Counted from the first letter of the stretch, positions 17,256-26,999 are shown. The stretch: 64,000 bases of DNA from Pseudoalteromonas shioyasakiensis (GCA_013391845.1 CP058414.1:1-64000); one strand, 5' to 3'. Made by a program: numbers and translations. The notes: generated from the letters alone by a model not told the origin.

Positions 17256-18143
17256 ATGACTCAACACTCTCTTACTTTAATCGTATTGGCCGGCGGACTG
17301 GGTAGCCGCTTTGGCGGAAACAAACAAATTGCCGAAATTCCGGGGCTGGGCTGTACAATCATGGAACTGAGCATTCAGGATGCGGTTAAAGCAGGTGTGA
17401 GCCAAGCGGTGATCATCATTAATAAAAAAATTCGTGCTGAGTTTGAGGCAACAATTTTACCGCGCCTGCCTGAATCGCTTGAAGTAATTCTAGTTGAGCA
17501 AGAAATTAGCTCAGTGCCAAATGGTTATGAGCACCTAGCCGCTGAACGCCAAAAGCCGTGGGGCACAGGCCATGCTTTACTTTGCGCAAAACCCTATGTT
17601 AATAACCCTGCTATTGTCATTACTGCCGATGATTATTATGGCGAGTCTTCTTTTGCTGTTCTTAGCGAACACTTCAAACAGCATAGTAACTGGGCCATGG
17701 TAGGTTACCCGATAAAAGATACCCTTTCGGCACAGGGGGGTGTAAACCGTGGTGTATGCTCTGTTAATAGCCAGCAGCATCTAACTGATGTGGTTGAGTA
17801 CCTAGATATTAAACTCGAAAATAATGTTTTAAAGGGTAACAACCCAGATGGTGAAAGGTTAGCAATAGCTGACGATTCACTTGGCTCAATGAGCTTTTGG
17901 GGAATAACACCAAGTTTATTTAAAGACTTAGAAAAAGGCTTTATTGAGTTTTTAGAAAATACTGACAACGGTGTCATTAAAGAGTACTATTTACCCAATG
18001 AGATACAACTCGCGATTAAAGATAACCGCCAAGCTGTAACCGTTTATACTGCAAAAGAGCCATGGTATGGCGTGACCTACAAAGCTGAATTGGATGCAAT
18101 AGCACACACTTTATGTCAGTTACGTCAAAAACAAAACGATTAG
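17256..18143 (+). CDS. Sugar-1-phosphate nucleotidyltransferase family protein
   Basis: 295 residues from ATG at 17256 (MTQHSLTLIVLAGGLGSRFG). The NTP-transferase signature LAGGLGSRFGGNKQ is at about residues 10-23, with the metal-binding TADDYYG near residue 123. Such enzymes make NDP-sugars from sugar-1-phosphates. A TTG at 17211 would extend the protein by 15 residues but adds a non-conserved hydrophobic piece. It is followed 40 bp later by an APH-fold kinase gene, so the pair probably activates a salvaged sugar by anomeric phosphorylation then nucleotidyl transfer, as AmgK/MurU does; the substrate is not known, and the sequence is not typical MurU. Confidence 0.82.
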   Translation: MTQHSLTLIVLAGGLGSRFGGNKQIAEIPGLGCTIMELSIQDAVKAGVSQAVIIINKKIRAEFEATILPRLPESLEVILVEQEISSVPNGYEHLAAERQKPWGTGHALLCAKPYVNNPAIVITADDYYGESSFAVLSEHFKQHSNWAMVGYPIKDTLSAQGGVNRGVCSVNSQQHLTDVVEYLDIKLENNVLKGNNPDGERLAIADDSLGSMSFWGITPSLFKDLEKGFIEFLENTDNGVIKEYYLPNEIQLAIKDNRQAVTVYTAKEPWYGVTYKAELDAIAHTLCQLRQKQND

Positions 18144-18183
18144 CCCTCGCCTCTTCTTGCAAAAAATAAGTAATGGAAAATTA

Positions 18184-19263
18184 ATGAAGTCGAATCCTGT
18201 TGCAACTTATCTTTCTGAGCACTTTGGCTTAGGTACAGATAACGTAACGCTAAAGCCAATTGGCAATGGCCACATCAACACAACCATGTTGCTTAAAGCT
18301 GAAGAAAACGCTTTAGTTGTGCAAAAATTAAATACCGATGTGTTCCCTAATCCTGAGCACCTAGTTGAAAATGCACGGCTAATTGAGCAACATCTAAGCG
18401 AAAAGCTTAGCAATGGTGAATATAACCTCGAAATTATTCGACATATTCCAACTCTCGAAAATGATTTTTTAGTTGAATGCGATCAAGGTGTTTGGCGTGC
18501 ACTCGAATTTATTGGCGGCAGTTATAGTGAAGATGTTGTAGCAACTATCTCGCAAGCACAAACTGCAGCCAATGCATTTGGCCAATTCGCACTGGCTTTA
18601 CAAGATTTTCAGGCTGAACAGCTACATCATGTGATCCCTGATTTTCATAACTTAGCGATGCGCTTTGATGCCTTTAAAAAGGTGCTCGAAAAAGATCCTG
18701 TAAATCGTGTAGCACTTTGCCAAGACGACATCGACTTTTGTTTAGCTCAGCAATCTCTTGTTGAAGAGCTAAAACAGCTTGAAGGTAACATTCCTTTAAG
18801 ACCATGCCATAACGATACAAAAATCAATAACATGCTTTTTTGCACACAGTCAGATGATGCAAAAGCAGTTATCGACCTAGATACCTGTATGCCAGGTTAT
18901 TGGCTATTTGATTTTGGCGACATGGTGCGCACCTTCTGCTCACCTGAGCAAGAAGATTCAACCAATCTAAATAATGTACGTGTTCGTGAAGAGATCTTTG
19001 CTGCCATCGTTAAAGGTTATGTCGAGCCACTACAAGATGTGATCACCGACGCCGAAAAAGAAAGCTTTTGGTTAGGCACCAAGGTCATGACCTTTATGAT
19101 TGGCCTGCGCTTTTTAACAGACTTTATTGATGGCGATAATTACTTTGCCACCAAACATGCAAACCACAACCTTGAGCGCGCCCGCAACCAGTTTGCTCTA
19201 TATCGCGATATTCTTGAAAAAGAGCACACGTTAAAAGCAATTTTAGATATAAACAAGGGCTAG
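18184..19263 (+). CDS. APH-fold sugar kinase (N-acetylhexosamine kinase-like)
   Basis: 359 residues from ATG at 18184, preceded by GGA at a good distance; a TTG at 18157 also reads through. The catalytic loop is CHNDTKINNML (Brenner-like HxD motif, Asp as base) and the metal-binding motif is DLDTCMPGYWLFDFGD. The family includes N-acetylhexosamine 1-kinase NahK and AmgK. Paired with the upstream nucleotidyltransferase, it is likely to make a sugar-1-phosphate in a recycling or salvage route. The exact sugar is inferred only as amino sugar or hexose. A repeat island begins 10 bp after the stop. Confidence 0.8.
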   Translation: MKSNPVATYLSEHFGLGTDNVTLKPIGNGHINTTMLLKAEENALVVQKLNTDVFPNPEHLVENARLIEQHLSEKLSNGEYNLEIIRHIPTLENDFLVECDQGVWRALEFIGGSYSEDVVATISQAQTAANAFGQFALALQDFQAEQLHHVIPDFHNLAMRFDAFKKVLEKDPVNRVALCQDDIDFCLAQQSLVEELKQLEGNIPLRPCHNDTKINNMLFCTQSDDAKAVIDLDTCMPGYWLFDFGDMVRTFCSPEQEDSTNLNNVRVREEIFAAIVKGYVEPLQDVITDAEKESFWLGTKVMTFMIGLRFLTDFIDGDNYFATKHANHNLERARNQFALYRDILEKEHTLKAILDINKG

Positions 19264-19273
19264 GTTGTATATT

Positions 19274-19815
19274 CACAAAGAGGATAAGAGGCGTTGCGCT
19301 TTAGAGAAACACAATTTGGTATGTTATTGTCTTCTCGTTCTTTCCTCATTCACTTCTCTTTTCGCAAAAAAGATCTTACGCGCGAAATAAATTTCACGCC
19401 TACATCCACCGTAGGCGTCACGCTTGCTTGGCGCGTCTTAATTCAGCACCAAGCCTGCAAATTAATAAAGAACCCATAAACAATGTCACTCGACTAAAAA
19501 CTGACAGCTGATGGCTCTTTAAACATATTTGAACCATAGAGTACACAGAGGCGCTTCGCGCTACACAGAAAAAAACCAAATTGTCACAAAGAGGACAAGA
19601 GACGCTTCGCTTTAGAGAAACACAATTTGGTATGTTATTGTCTTCTCGTTCTTTCCTCATTCACTTCTCTTTGTGTAAAAGTTTTTAAATTCGTAGGAAG
19701 GGCTTTAGCCGTGAATTGCTCTAAACACTTCGGCACTAAAGTACCTCCTAAGAGGTAGGCCTACAAACCACACCGTTCGACTCCAAACTGACAGCTGAAA
19801 GCTGATGGCTCGTGA
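19274..19815 (+). repeat. Repeat island: A, REP, C, half B, A, D, C
   Basis: A at 19274-19364, REP at 19380-19439, heptad C at 19501-19521 (CTGACAG CTGATGG CTCTTTA), left half of B at 19531-19580, A at 19585-19675, D at 19693-19750, and heptad C at 19788-19815 (CTGACAG CTGAAAG CTGATGG CTCGTGA). No gene is supported. Confidence 0.85.
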
Positions 19816-19990
19816 TTCACTTCTCTTTGTGTAAAAGTTTTTAAATTCGTAGGAACAGCTTTAGCCGTGATTTGCTCTAAACACTTCGGCACTAAAGTAC
19901 CTCCTACGAGGTAGGCCTACAAACCACACCGTTCGACTCCAAACTAACAGCTGAAAGCTGACGACTCGTGATTCACTTCTTTTTGTGCAA
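19816..19990 (+). repeat. Second D-C unit with A-element right ends
   Basis: D at 19849-19907 and heptad C at 19944-19971, each followed by the right end of element A (TTCACTTCT.TTTGTG). It is a near copy of 19660-19833, so this part grew by tandem duplication. Confidence 0.8.
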
Positions 19991-19999
19991 AAAGATCTT

Positions 20000-20122
20000 A
20001 CGCGCGAAATAAATTTCACGCCTACATCAAAATGTGGGAACGGCTTTAGCCGTGAATAAAATAAAGATGTTCGGCGTTAAAACGCCTCCTACATCGTAGG
20101 CGTCACGGTTGCTTGGCTCGTA
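20000..20122 (+). repeat. REP copy interrupted by a D element
   Basis: REP left half at 20000-20030 (GCGCGAAATAAATTTCACG then CCTACATCAAA), D element at 20034-20091 (GTGGGAACGGCTTTAGCCG to CGCCTCCTAC), then REP right half at 20095-20122 (CGTAGGCGTCACGGTTGC). The insertion is in the REP hairpin loop. Confidence 0.85.
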
Positions 20123-20193
20123 TGGCATCTACCACAATTGCAGTAAACAAACACATCGCAATTCAGCCTGACGGCTACTATAATCCAGACAAA

Positions 20194-20219
20194 AAAAAGC
20201 CGCTTAAAGCGGCTTTTTA
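20194..20219 (-). terminator. Terminator after the surface lipoprotein gene
   Basis: Stem AAAAAGCCGC / GCGGCTTTTT, loop TTAAA, with A8 and T5 flanks, 38 bp beyond the stop. Confidence 0.85.
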
Positions 20220-20256
20220 TTTAGGGATTAAACCCTAAGTATTACTAACAAATATA

Positions 20257-21855
20257 TTAGCTACCAGTTACTGTTTCACAAACAGCTGTAAGTGCGATTG
20301 ACTCAGAAGTACCGTCAGCTGTGATGGTAGTAGAATCTTTCTTTGTACCATTTGTTAATGGGATTCGTGCATTAATAGTAACTTCGTAAGTGCTACCTTC
20401 AACAAGGTCAGCTAGTGAGAATGTACCACCTGAACCTGAAGCAACAACTTTCTTCTTGTTAGCTAAGCTATACTTAACTAAAGCACCGCTCATATCGATT
20501 GTTTGGGTAGAATCGTTAGAACATGCAGCCGTTACAGTGAAATCTTCTGAAGTGTAAGTAACAGGGTTAGCTAGTGCTACAGGTACCTCACCACATACAT
20601 TAACTTCGCCGTCAGATTCAAACCAAACTTGACCGTTACCGTCAGTTACAGTTACAGATGCAGTTGCAGTAGAAGAAATACCATCTTTCTTAGCTTGACC
20701 CGAAGTGACTACAATATTATTTGAGCTGTTTGAGCTAATTTTACCAGTATAGCTTGCATCAGAAGAATCTAGAGAAACCGTTAAGCCTTTAGCTGGAACA
20801 TCATCACCACTAACTGCTACTGAGATACCCGAACTACAAACATCTACCGGTGCAGTTGAAGCAAAGAATGTTAAGTGGCTTGTTTGGAAGCTACCAGTGT
20901 AAGTACCTGAAGTTGCATTAAGAGCACCTACAGTTACCATGTTAGTTTCTGACTGCCATAAACCCGTGTCTTCGTTATGAGACTTAAGACCTAGCATATC
21001 GCCAGTTTGAATAGCTTCACCATTGATCATAGTGTCAGATGGAATCGCCATTGAAACAGTGATAGGGTCAGAGAATTTCTTAATTTTCTTACCTTCACTG
21101 TTTGTCATTGTAACATTAGCAACACCAACAGCTTTAACTGTTGTTTCTGCATCAGCGTCATTAATATTTGCAGGTACAATAGATTGTGCAGCAGAAGATG
21201 TAGCATCAGCGCCTGTTACGTTTAATGAAATTTCACCAGATACAGGTTCTTCATTTTCATCAAGTAAAATAACACCCGCTGGTACAGTTGCAGACGCACT
21301 TGAAGCGCCTTCTTCAGTAGCTGCTTCGATTGGTGCAGAAGTAGTACCACCCGCTTCAACTGTAGCTTCAACTACAGTATCAGCAATACCTTCAGCAGTT
21401 TTTGACGTAAGAGCTAAAACTTGGTCAATTGAAGTTTCGCCCTCTTCAGCCACTAGGCTAACTGCGAATGTTTTACCTACATAACCATCTGCAGTTACGT
21501 TTATAGTTACTTCTTCAAGTGTTGCATCTTCTTTAACGGTGAAAGTAACACTACCGTCTTCAGTTGTAGTAGTTGTTAACGCTTCACCATCAACATCAAC
21601 GATGTTACTAGATACAACACCGTCTTCTAAAAATGTTACGGTAGCATCAACCACATCAGTTGTAGCAGAATCAATAACACTAGTGTTAACAACTAGGCCT
21701 AGTTCAGCAGGCGCTTCAGGTGGAACAATGACGGTTACAGGTGGATCTACCGGATCTGGTACGACCTCATTTTTGTCGTCATCACTCGAACAGCCTGAAA
21801 GAGCAAAAACAGATGCTACAGACATTGCTAGTAGCGTTTTTTTGTTAGTAAACAT
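20257..21855 (-). CDS. Large surface lipoprotein with Ig-like/carboxypeptidase-regulatory-like domains
   Basis: 532 residues from MFTNKKTLLAMS, which has AAAGGA before it; an upstream ATG at 21894 would add 13 residues that spoil the signal peptide. The lipobox ALSGC is followed by a short acidic linker (SSDDDKNE) and a Pro-rich segment, as in exposed lipoproteins. The mature part is rich in Thr, Ser, Val and Asp and consists of beta-sandwich repeats, one ending with the segment GSFQTSHLTFFAS. No enzymatic motif is seen. A role in adhesion or envelope structure is plausible but not shown. It lies next to yjbH-like on the same strand. Confidence 0.75.
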   Translation of the reverse strand: MFTNKKTLLAMSVASVFALSGCSSDDDKNEVVPDPVDPPVTVIVPPEAPAELGLVVNTSVIDSATTDVVDATVTFLEDGVVSSNIVDVDGEALTTTTTEDGSVTFTVKEDATLEEVTINVTADGYVGKTFAVSLVAEEGETSIDQVLALTSKTAEGIADTVVEATVEAGGTTSAPIEAATEEGASSASATVPAGVILLDENEEPVSGEISLNVTGADATSSAAQSIVPANINDADAETTVKAVGVANVTMTNSEGKKIKKFSDPITVSMAIPSDTMINGEAIQTGDMLGLKSHNEDTGLWQSETNMVTVGALNATSGTYTGSFQTSHLTFFASTAPVDVCSSGISVAVSGDDVPAKGLTVSLDSSDASYTGKISSNSSNNIVVTSGQAKKDGISSTATASVTVTDGNGQVWFESDGEVNVCGEVPVALANPVTYTSEDFTVTAACSNDSTQTIDMSGALVKYSLANKKKVVASGSGGTFSLADLVEGSTYEVTINARIPLTNGTKKDSTTITADGTSESIALTAVCETVTGS

Positions 21856-22017
21856 AGGGAGTCCTTTTATTCCTTTTTTAAATAAACGTATCAAATAAGG
21901 TCGATTAATAATGAAAAGTTATTAGCCCGACTCTAATCTAAGAGTTATTAGGTAACAACTTTACATAGCTACCTAGAAGGTTAAATAACAATCACAACAT
22001 TTGCAACAGTCATTTCG

Positions 22018-22057
22018 CATATTGAGCCTTTATTTTTCACTAAAAAGGCTCAATATG
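22018..22057 (-). terminator. Long hairpin between the yjbH-like and lipoprotein genes
   Basis: Arms CATATTGAGCCTTT / AAAGGCTCAATATG make a near-perfect 14-bp stem, 100 bp beyond the YjbH stop and 160 bp before the lipoprotein start. No T tract follows on either strand, so it may be a processing or regulatory hairpin rather than an intrinsic terminator. Confidence 0.5.
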
Positions 22058-22155
22058 AATTATAGGTAATATTTACAATCCATCAATTATGATTACAAAA
22101 AATAATTTCATACTCTGTGTATTCAAATTAACAGAAAAAAACATATATAAATTGA

Positions 22156-24246
22156 TTACTTATATTCAAGGTACACATCTCGCAAGCGGCTAAAGTTAGC
22201 GTACACATAAGCTTTTGATAAACGACCTTGATTTAAGAACTTGCGGTCTAAGCTTATATTATTAAATGGTGTGTATGCACGGTTAAACACTACAGCATTT
22301 TTAGATTGTCCCACTTGAGTATCGATTGCGTGACGCCAAGCTTGGTTCCCTTTAACTTGGCCATAGCGGCTCACATTCATGTCTTTTCTTGGTGTAAGCG
22401 GGATGCTAAAAGCAAAGCCAATTTTTTTCACGCTTGTGTCTTGCGCATAAACTGCAAGATAGCTATCGCCAAACCAAAAGCGGCTTTCAACTTTAAAACC
22501 AGAGTCGTCATAAAAGTAGTTACCTGCCTCAGCGTGCAAGGTTATATCTTGTTCAACCCAATTAAACTGGTAAGAAACTACCTGAATATCTTTGTGTGCA
22601 TCGTAATCTTGATAATCATAATAGCCAATATTGGCACTCACTTTATGTCGGCCTTCAGGGCTTAACCAAGTTGTTTCGTTTTGAATACCCATATAGTCTT
22701 GGTAATCTTTAAAATAACCAAGCTGAGTTTGGTTATAAATACCGTAAGGCAATGCAAATGTTTGATAAAGTGTTGCTCTGTCGAACTCTGACTCTTCACG
22801 ATAATATCTAAACGGTGCATCTTTTTCGTAGTCATCACTGTCAGCTACGTGCACTTGGCCGCCCAAGTTAAGGCCTGCACCCTGCCATAATGGCACATCA
22901 ACGTCTGCACGAACCGCAAATGAAAAGTCGTACACACCAAGTTCTGTCGCATAGTTATTTCTAAGAACAGGGCTTAGTGACACTCTTGGTTTAAAATAAG
23001 GCGTACTTGTATTCATTAAACCAACCCAAGTTAATGCTCTTGGCAACGGCATTGAGCCTTGAAAAACAATTACTTCTGGGTGTTTTTTCGCAAGAATAAA
23101 TTCGCGGTATTCGTCTACATTACCTTTTAAGCTAAGCTGAGGAATATCTTGCTTAGACATCATTACATTAAACTCAGCACCTTCGCTGGTTACATATTGA
23201 GAAATGCGCCCAAGCACAAGGCCTATAGCATCAAGGTCGTTACGGTTAAATACTGAGTTTTCAAATTTTACTGCAATTTGCTTATCACTGTTAAAACCGA
23301 CTTGTACACTTTCGAAGCCATCTTTAACCAAAGCATGCTTTAAAGTAGCTGCTTGTTTGGTCATTTCTTTATTGCTTTCGAAATAACGGTGTGCATTAGG
23401 GTCTTTAATGGTTACAGGTTCTTTATTAGCCTTTAGTTTAAAGTATGCTAATTCGTCACTTTCTGATAAAACGGGTTCTGGCGCACTTTCAATAGCCTCA
23501 TATTCAGGTTTTGTGAATAAAGGCATTTTAAAATTAACGCCCCATGAAGTGTCTTCTTCACTGTAGTCTGTATTGCTGTAAAAACGGCTAGTGAATGTTA
23601 ATTCACCTATATCATATAGCCACTTTTTAGGGACCGTAACTTTTGCTGCGGCATTAAAAGCATCGGCGTCATGTTCAGCTTGTAGTGCAAACCAGTCAAA
23701 TGGTTGCCATTCAACCCCCGCAAACGGGCCATCCATTTGGCCGCTAATACGGTCACTTACAGCGTAACCTGCTGAGAACCTAAAATCCCATAATTCTTTA
23801 GAGGCAACTGCATAATAGGTTTCGTAGTTATTTGCTGCACCGCCGATATCTTTTGCACCAATTGCAACAGTAAACCACTCTTTGGGTATATAAGGTAATT
23901 GATACTTAGCATTAAATGATAAATCGCGCAGTTGACCACTGCCTTCAGTATAAAACAAATTGTCATTCATTGATTCGGCTGCTATTTGGCCACTTACCTC
24001 AAGGCCATCAAATAAACCAGCTGAAAAAATAAAATTATGACCATCAACATACTCCCCACCTCTTAGGTCAAGCATATTGTTGTAACCTAGATCAATATGA
24101 CCAACGTCAATAACACTAGCGTTAGGAGTGTTTATTAGGCCTGTATAGCCAGTAAAAGATTGATAGTTATTTATTTTTTCTGAAGCTAGCACAGGAGCGC
24201 AAAGAGTAGCTAACCCGCTAATGAGTAAAGTGTTCGCCTTTAGCAT
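22156..24246 (-). CDS. YjbH domain outer-membrane protein
   Basis: 696 residues from ATG at 24246; a TTG at 24291 would extend by 15 residues. The chosen start gives a clean Sec signal peptide (MLKANTLLISGLATL, cut near VLA-SE). The start of the mature protein carries the YjbH/DUF940 signature TGYTGLINTPNASV, and the rest is rich in alternating aromatic beta-strands. The family is linked to exopolysaccharide secretion (yjbEFGH), where YjbH is thought to be the outer-membrane beta-barrel. No yjbE, F or G homologue is adjacent here. It may serve the polysaccharide locus further right. Confidence 0.85.
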   Translation of the reverse strand: MLKANTLLISGLATLCAPVLASEKINNYQSFTGYTGLINTPNASVIDVGHIDLGYNNMLDLRGGEYVDGHNFIFSAGLFDGLEVSGQIAAESMNDNLFYTEGSGQLRDLSFNAKYQLPYIPKEWFTVAIGAKDIGGAANNYETYYAVASKELWDFRFSAGYAVSDRISGQMDGPFAGVEWQPFDWFALQAEHDADAFNAAAKVTVPKKWLYDIGELTFTSRFYSNTDYSEEDTSWGVNFKMPLFTKPEYEAIESAPEPVLSESDELAYFKLKANKEPVTIKDPNAHRYFESNKEMTKQAATLKHALVKDGFESVQVGFNSDKQIAVKFENSVFNRNDLDAIGLVLGRISQYVTSEGAEFNVMMSKQDIPQLSLKGNVDEYREFILAKKHPEVIVFQGSMPLPRALTWVGLMNTSTPYFKPRVSLSPVLRNNYATELGVYDFSFAVRADVDVPLWQGAGLNLGGQVHVADSDDYEKDAPFRYYREESEFDRATLYQTFALPYGIYNQTQLGYFKDYQDYMGIQNETTWLSPEGRHKVSANIGYYDYQDYDAHKDIQVVSYQFNWVEQDITLHAEAGNYFYDDSGFKVESRFWFGDSYLAVYAQDTSVKKIGFAFSIPLTPRKDMNVSRYGQVKGNQAWRHAIDTQVGQSKNAVVFNRAYTPFNNISLDRKFLNQGRLSKAYVYANFSRLRDVYLEYK

Positions 24247-25366
24247 AACTCGAATCCATGAAGAATTATTAGAATTTTTTGTTAACGCCAATATAGCATT
24301 AATTAATTAATTTAGTTAGTTATTCATCTTTAAAAAGTTAATACAAAAATGAAATTTAAATCATAGATAAAACCAAAATATCACAAAGAGGATAAGAGAC
24401 GCTGCACTTTAGATAAAACAACTTATAAGATGTATTGGATCCCTTTTTTTCTTCTCATTCACTTCTCTTTGTGAAAAACTTATTTGAACCACAGAGAACA
24501 CCGAGGCGCTGCGCGCTACACAGAGAAACCAATATTTAAAAGAGGTTTGGTCTCTCCTTCTCTTCCTCTATGCTCTCTATGTCCTCTGTGGTTAGAAAAA
24601 AGATCTTTAATTTACAAAGAGGATAAGAGACGCTGCGCTTAAGAGAAAACAACTTATAAGATTTATAGGATCCCTCATTCTCTTCTCATTCACTTCTCTT
24701 TGTGTAAAAACAATATTTGAACCACAGAGAACACCGAGGCGCTGCGCGCTACACAGAGAAACCAATATTTAAAAAAGGTTTGGTCTCTCCTTCTCTTCCT
24801 CTATGCTCTCTATGTCCTCTGTGGTTAGAAATAAGATCTTTAATTTACAAAGAGGATAAGAGACGCTGCGCTTAAGAGAAAACAACTTATAAGATTTATA
24901 GGATCCCTCATTCTCTTCTCATTCACTTCTCTTTGTGTAAAAACAATATTTGAACCACAACACCGAGGCGCTGCGCGCTACACAGAGAAACCAATATTTA
25001 AAAGAGGTTTGGTCTCTCCTTCTCTTCCTCTAAGTTCTCTATGTACTCTGTGGTCAGAAAAAGTTAAAAACTTAAAAATAGTTATAAATCCTTCGCTTAA
25101 AAGAAAACAATATTAAGGTTTCCTCATTCTTTACTCATTCACTTCTCTTTGTGCAAATGTTCTTTAAAAATGAGGCTGAATTCAGCAACCCATTAACAAA
25201 TTATCACATCACCAACAAGCAACACCATTCAGCCTCAAACTGACAGCTGAAAACTGATAGCTCGTGATTTATGAAAATTCCATCACTCCATGTTGAACTT
25301 TGCTCGTTGCCGTTATAATCAATAACCTCTATGCTGAACATGTGCTTCAAAAATAAGGATATAATT
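24247..25366. other. Repeat-filled gap between the yjbH-like and beta-CASP genes
   Basis: No gene is supported. The interval 24382-25156 is the A/B tandem array described separately. A heptad C stretch lies at 25240-25267 (CTGACAG CTGAAAA CTGATAG CTCGTGA). Confidence 0.75.
24382..25156 (+). repeat. Tandem A-B array
   Basis: A 24382-24473, B 24486-24593, A 24613-24704, B 24719-24826, A 24846-24937, B 24952-25055, then a right half of A ending at 25156. The last two A-B units are nearly identical with a period of about 233 bp, so they look like a recent tandem duplication. Confidence 0.9.
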
Positions 25367-26776
25367 ATGCATATCAAACACCACGGAGCAGTTAAGGGTG
25401 TTACAGGCTCGTGCCACCAGCTTATTATTGACGACAACAACTCAATACTCATTGATTGTGGGTTGTTTCAGGGCGAAGACAGCCACGAAGATCTCAACAT
25501 CGACTTTGATATATCTACAGTAAAAGCGCTTATAATTACCCACTGCCATATTGATCATGTAGGTCGCATACCTTACCTATTTTTAGCTGGCTTTAAAGGG
25601 CCTATTTATACATCTATCGCTACCGCAAAACTATTACCAATGGTGATTGAAGACGCCTTAAAACTAGGCGTAACACGTGATGAAACCATAATAAATACCT
25701 GTATAAGAAGACTAAAACAGCAACTTGTTCCCCTCGATTTCAACAAGTGGTACCCCATCCCAGTAGGAGTGGGCTTTAGCCCCGAAGAAGTTATATCGCA
25801 AACCCAATACAACGAAGCTTTATTTAAACTCCGCCTACAACGCGCAGGCCATATTCTTGGCTCTGCCTATGTAGAAATTGAGCTTGGTAAAAAGCCAAAT
25901 AACCACAGAGTGGTATTCTCTGGTGATTTGGGTGCGCCTTACACACCGTTATTGCCATCGCCTAAACCGCCCTATCGTGCCGATACGCTTGTGATTGAAT
26001 CTACCTATGGTGATAAAAACCATGATGGCCGTAAGGCACGGGTAAAGGTTTTAAAAAATATTATAGAGCGAGCCGTTGCAGATAACGGCGTGGTGCTTAT
26101 TCCTGCGTTTAGTATTGGCCGTACGCAAGAGCTACTATATGAGCTTGAGCAAATTATTCACTCTGCACGCAAAAATTCAATGTGGCATAAGCTGCAAGTG
26201 ATTGTTGACTCGCCGATGGCTGCTAATTTCACTGCTGAGTACCAACACTTTAAAACCCTTTGGGATAACGAGGCAAAAAGGCGCATAAAACAAGGCCGCC
26301 ACCCGTTAGACTTTAGCCAACTGCATACTATAGATACTCATCAAGAACACATGGCACTCATTAACTTTTTAAGTTCAAGGCAGCAGCCAGCAATTATAAT
26401 CGCAGCCAGTGGCATGTGCACCGGAGGCAGGATCGTTAACTATTTAGATCGGTTTTTACCTGACAAAACAACCGATATCATTTTTGTGGGTTATCAAGGC
26501 AAGGGCACGTTAGGGCGCGATATTCAAACTTATGGGCCTAGTGGTGGCTACGTTTATATTAATAACGAGAAGATTTATATAAATGCAGCAATACATACTA
26601 TCAGTGGCTACAGCGCCCACGCAGACCAAAACGGGCTAATTAGGTTTGTAACGGGTATGAAAAAGAAGCCTAAGTTAATCAAAATTGTTCATGGCGATGA
26701 CGAAGCTAAAGCAACCTTGGCTAAAAAATACCAAGCCCTACTGGGCGATAAAACCAAGATTGAAATAGCTACTTAG
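25367..26776 (+). CDS. Beta-CASP metallo-beta-lactamase (RNA nuclease-like)
   Basis: 469 residues from MHIKHHGAVKG, which is preceded by AAGGA; an ATG at 25331 would add 12 residues. The zinc motif is HCHIDHVG, further ligand motifs are GHILGSAYVE and SGDLG, and the beta-CASP part has ESTYGD, SIGRTQELLYEL, ASGMCTGGRI and SGYSAHADQ. This is the CPSF73/Ysh1-like exonuclease family, which processes RNA in archaea and eukaryotes and is widespread in bacteria with little known of its role. No rnj-type name is given because the domain set differs from RNase J. It stands alone between repeat islands. Confidence 0.88.
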   Translation: MHIKHHGAVKGVTGSCHQLIIDDNNSILIDCGLFQGEDSHEDLNIDFDISTVKALIITHCHIDHVGRIPYLFLAGFKGPIYTSIATAKLLPMVIEDALKLGVTRDETIINTCIRRLKQQLVPLDFNKWYPIPVGVGFSPEEVISQTQYNEALFKLRLQRAGHILGSAYVEIELGKKPNNHRVVFSGDLGAPYTPLLPSPKPPYRADTLVIESTYGDKNHDGRKARVKVLKNIIERAVADNGVVLIPAFSIGRTQELLYELEQIIHSARKNSMWHKLQVIVDSPMAANFTAEYQHFKTLWDNEAKRRIKQGRHPLDFSQLHTIDTHQEHMALINFLSSRQQPAIIIAASGMCTGGRIVNYLDRFLPDKTTDIIFVGYQGKGTLGRDIQTYGPSGGYVYINNEKIYINAAIHTISGYSAHADQNGLIRFVTGMKKKPKLIKIVHGDDEAKATLAKKYQALLGDKTKIEIAT

Positions 26777-26796
26777 ATTTATCTATTTATATTGCT

Positions 26797-26999
26797 TTGA
26801 ACCACAGATTACACAGAGAAAAAATTGTAATAAGAGGTTTTACCTTAGAGAACAGTCTGTGCCGCCTGTGGTGTAATTCGATTTGAATAATTTGAACCAC
26901 AGAGTACATAGAGGCGCTGCGCGCTACATAGAGAAGAAAACTCTAATTAAGAGAACGTTTTACCTAATAAATCTGAGGTTACAATTAGATTTGAAGCCA
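26797..26999 (+). repeat. B-element remnants left of the GxxExxY gene
   Basis: A shortened B (26798-26872) begins GAACCACAGATTACACAGAG and ends with CCTGTGGTGT. The left half of a B (26893 to about 26945) has GAACCACAGAG and GGCGCTGCGCGCTACATAG, but its right end is missing and the GxxExxY 3' region takes its place. Confidence 0.7.

Noticed and set aside
19294..19660. ORFs in the 19.3-19.7 kb island
   Set aside because: They are translations of A, REP and half-B elements, with no independent support.
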